Assembly: GCF_001889165.1 (NCBI RefSeq)
Contig: NZ_CP016020.1
Coordinates: forward strand, 496,001-560,000
DNA from: Bacillus weihaiensis
Lineage (GTDB): Bacteria > Bacillota > Bacilli > Bacillales > Bacillaceae
Length of the DNA: 64,000 nucleotides
Reading direction: 5' to 3'
Below, piece by piece: positions 60,916 through 64,000 of this stretch (its first letter is position 1; every line of letters begins with the position of its first letter). The notes beneath the pieces are model-generated. The model saw nothing but the letters and a program-made list of their open reading frames with translations, was not told where the DNA came from and did no database searches. A program made the translations under genes and the position numbers.

Positions 60916-61799
60916 TGAGAGGAGTTCATTCCTTACATCCTTTTGTTCAACTATTATTTTATGTAGGAGCGACGGCACTGGTCATGCTTTATAAGCATCC
61001 GGTGTTTTTGCTTGTTGGAGCTATCCTGCTTATCCTGTTTAATCTTCAGTTAGATAAAGGGAGAACGTTAAAGAGTTGGTTTATGATGCTATTATTCATT
61101 TCATTTTTTTTCCTTCTAATCAATCCTCTTGTTAACCATCGGGGAACGCATATCCTTTTTTATCTTAACGACAATCCAGTCATGTTAGAAGCTGTTTTAC
61201 AAGGAGTTATTGCAGGGCTGACGTTATTTACCCTGTTTATTTTGTTCGCATCCTATCAGCTTGTTGTGACAGCGGATCGGTTTTTGTTTCTTTTTGCTAA
61301 ATGGTTACCTCAATGGGCGCTCTTAACGATGCTTTCAATGAGATTTGTTCCATTGCTTAGACGTAGATTAACTGAGATTGAAACCGTTCAAAAAGCTAAG
61401 GGATCATCTGTGACAGAAGGAAGAAAAAAAGATCGCATAAAGCATGGGGTCACCATTGTTCAAGTCCTGTTAACATGGTCTCTTGAAGAAGCGGTACAAA
61501 CAGCGGATTCCATGGCTGCTAGAGGATATGGCTTGAAAAATAGAAGTAAATATACCCCATTTAAACTAAAGAACTACGATATAATAGCCATTATTTATCT
61601 AGTATCATTGGCTTCAATCGGCGTTTTAGGATGGTGGCTTGGGGATGGTGTACTCATGATTGAGCCTGTCCTTGAGACAATGAAACTTCAAGGCCGTGAA
61701 TGGTTTTATCTAGGTGCTTTTAGTCTGTATATTGGAACTCCAATTATTATACAGGGAAGGGAGGTCATATTATGGCATTTTTGGACGCGAAAAATGTAA
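60915..61799 (+). CDS. ecfT: ECF transporter transmembrane subunit EcfT
   Basis: A 294-residue membrane protein coupling the ATPases to the S component. Several helices occupy residues 10-130 and 215-260; the cytosolic coupling helices carry the family motif SMAARGYGLK (about 196-205) and QKAKGSS. It overlaps the lipoprotein stop (TAATG) and the ATPase start by 28 bases, indicating tight coupling. Being in a B12-riboswitch operon it appears dedicated to cobalamin and not to the shared housekeeping ECF module. Confidence 0.92.
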   Translation: MRGVHSLHPFVQLLFYVGATALVMLYKHPVFLLVGAILLILFNLQLDKGRTLKSWFMMLLFISFFFLLINPLVNHRGTHILFYLNDNPVMLEAVLQGVIAGLTLFTLFILFASYQLVVTADRFLFLFAKWLPQWALLTMLSMRFVPLLRRRLTEIETVQKAKGSSVTEGRKKDRIKHGVTIVQVLLTWSLEEAVQTADSMAARGYGLKNRSKYTPFKLKNYDIIAIIYLVSLASIGVLGWWLGDGVLMIEPVLETMKLQGREWFYLGAFSLYIGTPIIIQGREVILWHFWTRKM

Positions 61800-63427
61800 G
61801 TTTTGCCTATCCAGATGAAACGGAAAAGGTCTTGCATAATCTATCATTTACAGTCGAACGTGGGGAATTTATCGTCCTATGTGGTCCTTCAGGTAGCGGG
61901 AAATCTACTTTACTGCGTTTATTAAAGAAGGAAATTTCTCCTCATGGCGTGAAAGAAGGTGAAATACGTTTAGACAATCACCTTATATCTCATTCTCATT
62001 CATCAGAACAGCTTATAAGAGATATAGGCATGGTGTTTCAAGATCCAGAAAACCAAATCGTTATGGAGCATGTACTTGATGAGCTTGTATTTGGCTTAGA
62101 AAATATGGGAGCTACTACAGAAGAAATGAGAAAAAAAGTAGCGGAAATTGTCCACTTTTTTGGAATTGAGAGCTTATTACATCGGAAAACCCATGAGCTT
62201 TCTGGAGGACAAAAACAACTTGTGAATTTAGCCTCGGTTTTGTTGTTAGAGCCAAAGCTGCTGTTATTAGATGAACCTACAGCACAACTGGACCCAATTG
62301 CAGCTCGTGAGTTTATTGCCATGCTGCAAACAATGAATGAGGAGTTTGGCATGACGATTATTATTGCCGAACACAGACTTGAAGAGCTTTTTGGTCTAGC
62401 AGATAAAGCCTTATTCCTAGAGAAGGGTGAACTTGTGATTTACGATACACCTCGTAATGTGATAGGACACATAGGTGGTAAAGAAGAGACTGAAATGGTT
62501 CATTATTTGCCGAGCTCGGCACGGCTTTTTTTAGAACAGGATAGACGAAAGAGGAATGAACAGATTCCTTTATCTGTGAAGGAAGGTAAGCAATGGCTGA
62601 ATGGGTTGGAAATTGCAGAGAAGCAACAAGAAAATGAACAGCAAGCTAGTACCTATTCAAAACCTTTCATGTCCTTAACGTCTGTCGATTTTCAGTACTC
62701 GAAAAGTACACCGAAAATTTTACAAGATCTTTCCTTATCTATTTTTGAAGGGGAATGGCTGTCCGTTGTAGGAGCAAATGGTACAGGAAAATCAACCCTA
62801 TTAAAAGTGATGGCAGGTCTGTTGAAACCCCAAAGAGGTTCGATTCTCTTTGATGGGAAGAAGCTAAAAAAACAACAACCAAAACAAATTGGGTACCTGC
62901 CTCAAAATCCTAAGTTATTCTTTGTTCATGAAACAATTGAAGAAGAGCTTAAAAGTAGTTTGGCGAATCATAACATAGTAGATCCTAAAAAATGGTTAGA
63001 ATTAATTGAGATTTTTCAATTAGAACAGCTTCTAAACCGTCATCCTTATGATGTGAGTGGGGGAGAAATACAAAAGGCAGCTTTAGCAGGAGTGATGCTT
63101 GCAAACCCAAAGCTTTTATTGATTGATGAGCCTACAAAAGGTCTTGATCCGGCGATGAAGCGTCAGTTCGGTAAGTTGTTAAAACACCTTCAACATCAAG
63201 GGGTTACAATAGTAATGGTTACGCATGATATCGAATTTGCCGCTTTGTTTTCTACACGTTGTGCGATGATGTTTCAAGGTGAGATTACGATGGAGGCTCC
63301 TTCCAAGACCTTTTTTAGTGGAAATGCATTTTACACGACTGTTTGCAATCGTATCACACGAGGAAGTCATGCTCCAGAGATCGTAACAGTCGAGGAGGCG
63401 AGGGGAAAATGGGACGTTCTGGGATAA
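61772..63427 (+). CDS. ecfA: Fused ECF ATPase (EcfA-EcfA')
   Basis: A 551-residue protein with two complete ABC ATPase domains in one chain. Domain 1 has Walker A GPSGSGKSTLL (about 37-47), Q-loop VFQDPENQIV, signature LSGGQ and LLLLDEPTAQLDP; domain 2 (from about 305) has GANGTGKSTLL, YLPQNPKLF, VSGGE and LLLIDEPTKGLDP. The ENQI Q-loop is typical of ECF ATPases. The ATG follows GGGAGG inside the end of ecfT. It overlaps the S-component start by 19 bases. Confidence 0.95.
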   Translation: MAFLDAKNVSFAYPDETEKVLHNLSFTVERGEFIVLCGPSGSGKSTLLRLLKKEISPHGVKEGEIRLDNHLISHSHSSEQLIRDIGMVFQDPENQIVMEHVLDELVFGLENMGATTEEMRKKVAEIVHFFGIESLLHRKTHELSGGQKQLVNLASVLLLEPKLLLLDEPTAQLDPIAAREFIAMLQTMNEEFGMTIIIAEHRLEELFGLADKALFLEKGELVIYDTPRNVIGHIGGKEETEMVHYLPSSARLFLEQDRRKRNEQIPLSVKEGKQWLNGLEIAEKQQENEQQASTYSKPFMSLTSVDFQYSKSTPKILQDLSLSIFEGEWLSVVGANGTGKSTLLKVMAGLLKPQRGSILFDGKKLKKQQPKQIGYLPQNPKLFFVHETIEEELKSSLANHNIVDPKKWLELIEIFQLEQLLNRHPYDVSGGEIQKAALAGVMLANPKLLLIDEPTKGLDPAMKRQFGKLLKHLQHQGVTIVMVTHDIEFAALFSTRCAMMFQGEITMEAPSKTFFSGNAFYTTVCNRITRGSHAPEIVTVEEARGKWDVLG

Positions 63428-64000
63428 TTCTTTTCATCCTTTTTCTTTGTACAACATTCCTAGTGATCGCTTTACCATTTTTTCTAGGAGGTTACTATTT
63501 ACTATCGAGTTTTCTTTTTCTCCTGTTAACCTTTGTCCCATTTATGATCCGATTTGAAAGAAGGAAGGTAGCAGGAAGAGAGCTTGTTTTACTTGCTGTG
63601 ATGGCTGCAATTGCTGCAGTTAGCCGCATTCCTTTTGCATCCATCCCAAATGTTCAACCGACGACATTTGTCATTATTGTAGCAGCGCTAGCCTTTGGTG
63701 CAGAAAGTGGATTTGTTATTGGAGCTCTAGCTGCACTAGTCTCGAATTTATTTTTAGGTCAAGGGCCGTGGACACCATGGCAAATGTATGCCTGGGGAAC
63801 GATAGGTTTGACGGCAGGGTTATTGCGGAATACATCTTTTATGAAAAGTATGAGTGGAAAAGTTGTCTTCGGATTTCTATCAGGGATCCTATTTGGCTGG
63901 GTGATGAACCTATGGCAAATAATAAGTTTAGGAGATAGCATCACTTTCGAGCAGGTGGTCGCTTATTATGGTTTAAGTTTCTATTTTGACTTGGCTCATG
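63409..64000 (+). CDS. ECF transporter S component, probable cobalamin binder (partial)
   Basis: The ATG at 63409, behind GAGGAGGCGAGGGG, opens a frame that runs off the window (197 codons visible). It overlaps the ATPase gene by 19 bases. The visible part is very hydrophobic, with ELVLLAVMAAIAAVSR, VIIVAALAFGAESGFVIGALAALVSNLFLGQGPWTPWQMYAWG, an S-component pattern with the GPWTPWQM loop seen in cobalamin/CbrT-like subunits. Substrate is inferred from the riboswitch and the transcobalamin-like partners. Confidence 0.85.
   Translation, partial: MGRSGIILFILFLCTTFLVIALPFFLGGYYLLSSFLFLLLTFVPFMIRFERRKVAGRELVLLAVMAAIAAVSRIPFASIPNVQPTTFVIIVAALAFGAESGFVIGALAALVSNLFLGQGPWTPWQMYAWGTIGLTAGLLRNTSFMKSMSGKVVFGFLSGILFGWVMNLWQIISLGDSITFEQVVAYYGLSFYFDLAH

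Overview
The window looks like a chromosome segment from a low-GC, endospore-forming Firmicute of the family Bacillaceae. Evidence for this is AT-rich DNA with strong AGGAGG ribosome binding sites, frequent TTG/GTG starts, the Bacillus-type order gpmI-eno / secG-carboxylesterase-rnr-smpB-ssrA, and sporulation genes (a CwlJ-type cortex hydrolase, a Spo0E-like protein, a SpoIIP-domain protein). No rRNA, tRNA, CRISPR array, phage or complete insertion sequence was seen. The species cannot be fixed from sequence reading alone.

Layout. 1-8.8 kb is conserved core: the end of glycolysis (gpmI, eno), a NERD-domain protein lying between two 21-bp tandem-repeat arrays, then protein export and RNA quality control (secG, est, rnr, smpB, tmRNA). 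8.8-14 kb, just downstream of ssrA, is a loose accessory stretch with acetyltransferases, unknown small proteins, orphan hairpins, a frameshifted immunity-like gene and an amber-interrupted membrane ORF. 14-20.5 kb holds two regulator/exporter pairs: TetR with a SwrC-type RND pump, and a YhgE/Pip-like membrane protein with PadR. 20.6-28.1 kb is a sugar-acid locus: a TRAP transporter, a LacI-type regulator and a phosphomannose isomerase on the minus strand, with divergent 2-keto-3-deoxygluconate kinase and KDPG aldolase. 28-40 kb mixes small proteins, CwlJ, Lrp with an EamA exporter, an ECF sigma factor translationally coupled to a membrane-bound SpoIIP-domain protein, threonine aldolase, a HAD phosphatase and an HxlR/VOC pair.

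40-53 kb contains a cyclic-di-GMP group: two GGDEF proteins, a PilZ protein, and a c-di-GMP-I riboswitch with a terminator in front of one of the GGDEF genes. Further on are ArsR with an aldehyde dehydrogenase, glpP with glpD behind a GlpP-type leader terminator, and a stand-alone cheX-cheY pair. A 113-bp hairpin repeat occurs twice (39.8 and 52.3 kb) with one base difference.

53-57 kb has a CwlO-like NlpC/P60 hydrolase and a zinc-starvation operon: two Zur-box palindromes, an FAD protein, a CobW-family GTPase and a ribosomal protein L33 whose first cysteine pair has lost one Cys. 57.2 kb to the end is a cobalamin-riboswitch-controlled operon: an LPXTG-anchored protein combining two transcobalamin-C-like (DUF4430) domains with an alpha/alpha-barrel, a DUF4430 lipoprotein, and a complete ECF transporter (T, fused A-A, and an S component running off the end). 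This surface B12-capture system, built from the same two folds as animal transcobalamin/intrinsic factor, is the most interesting feature of the window.
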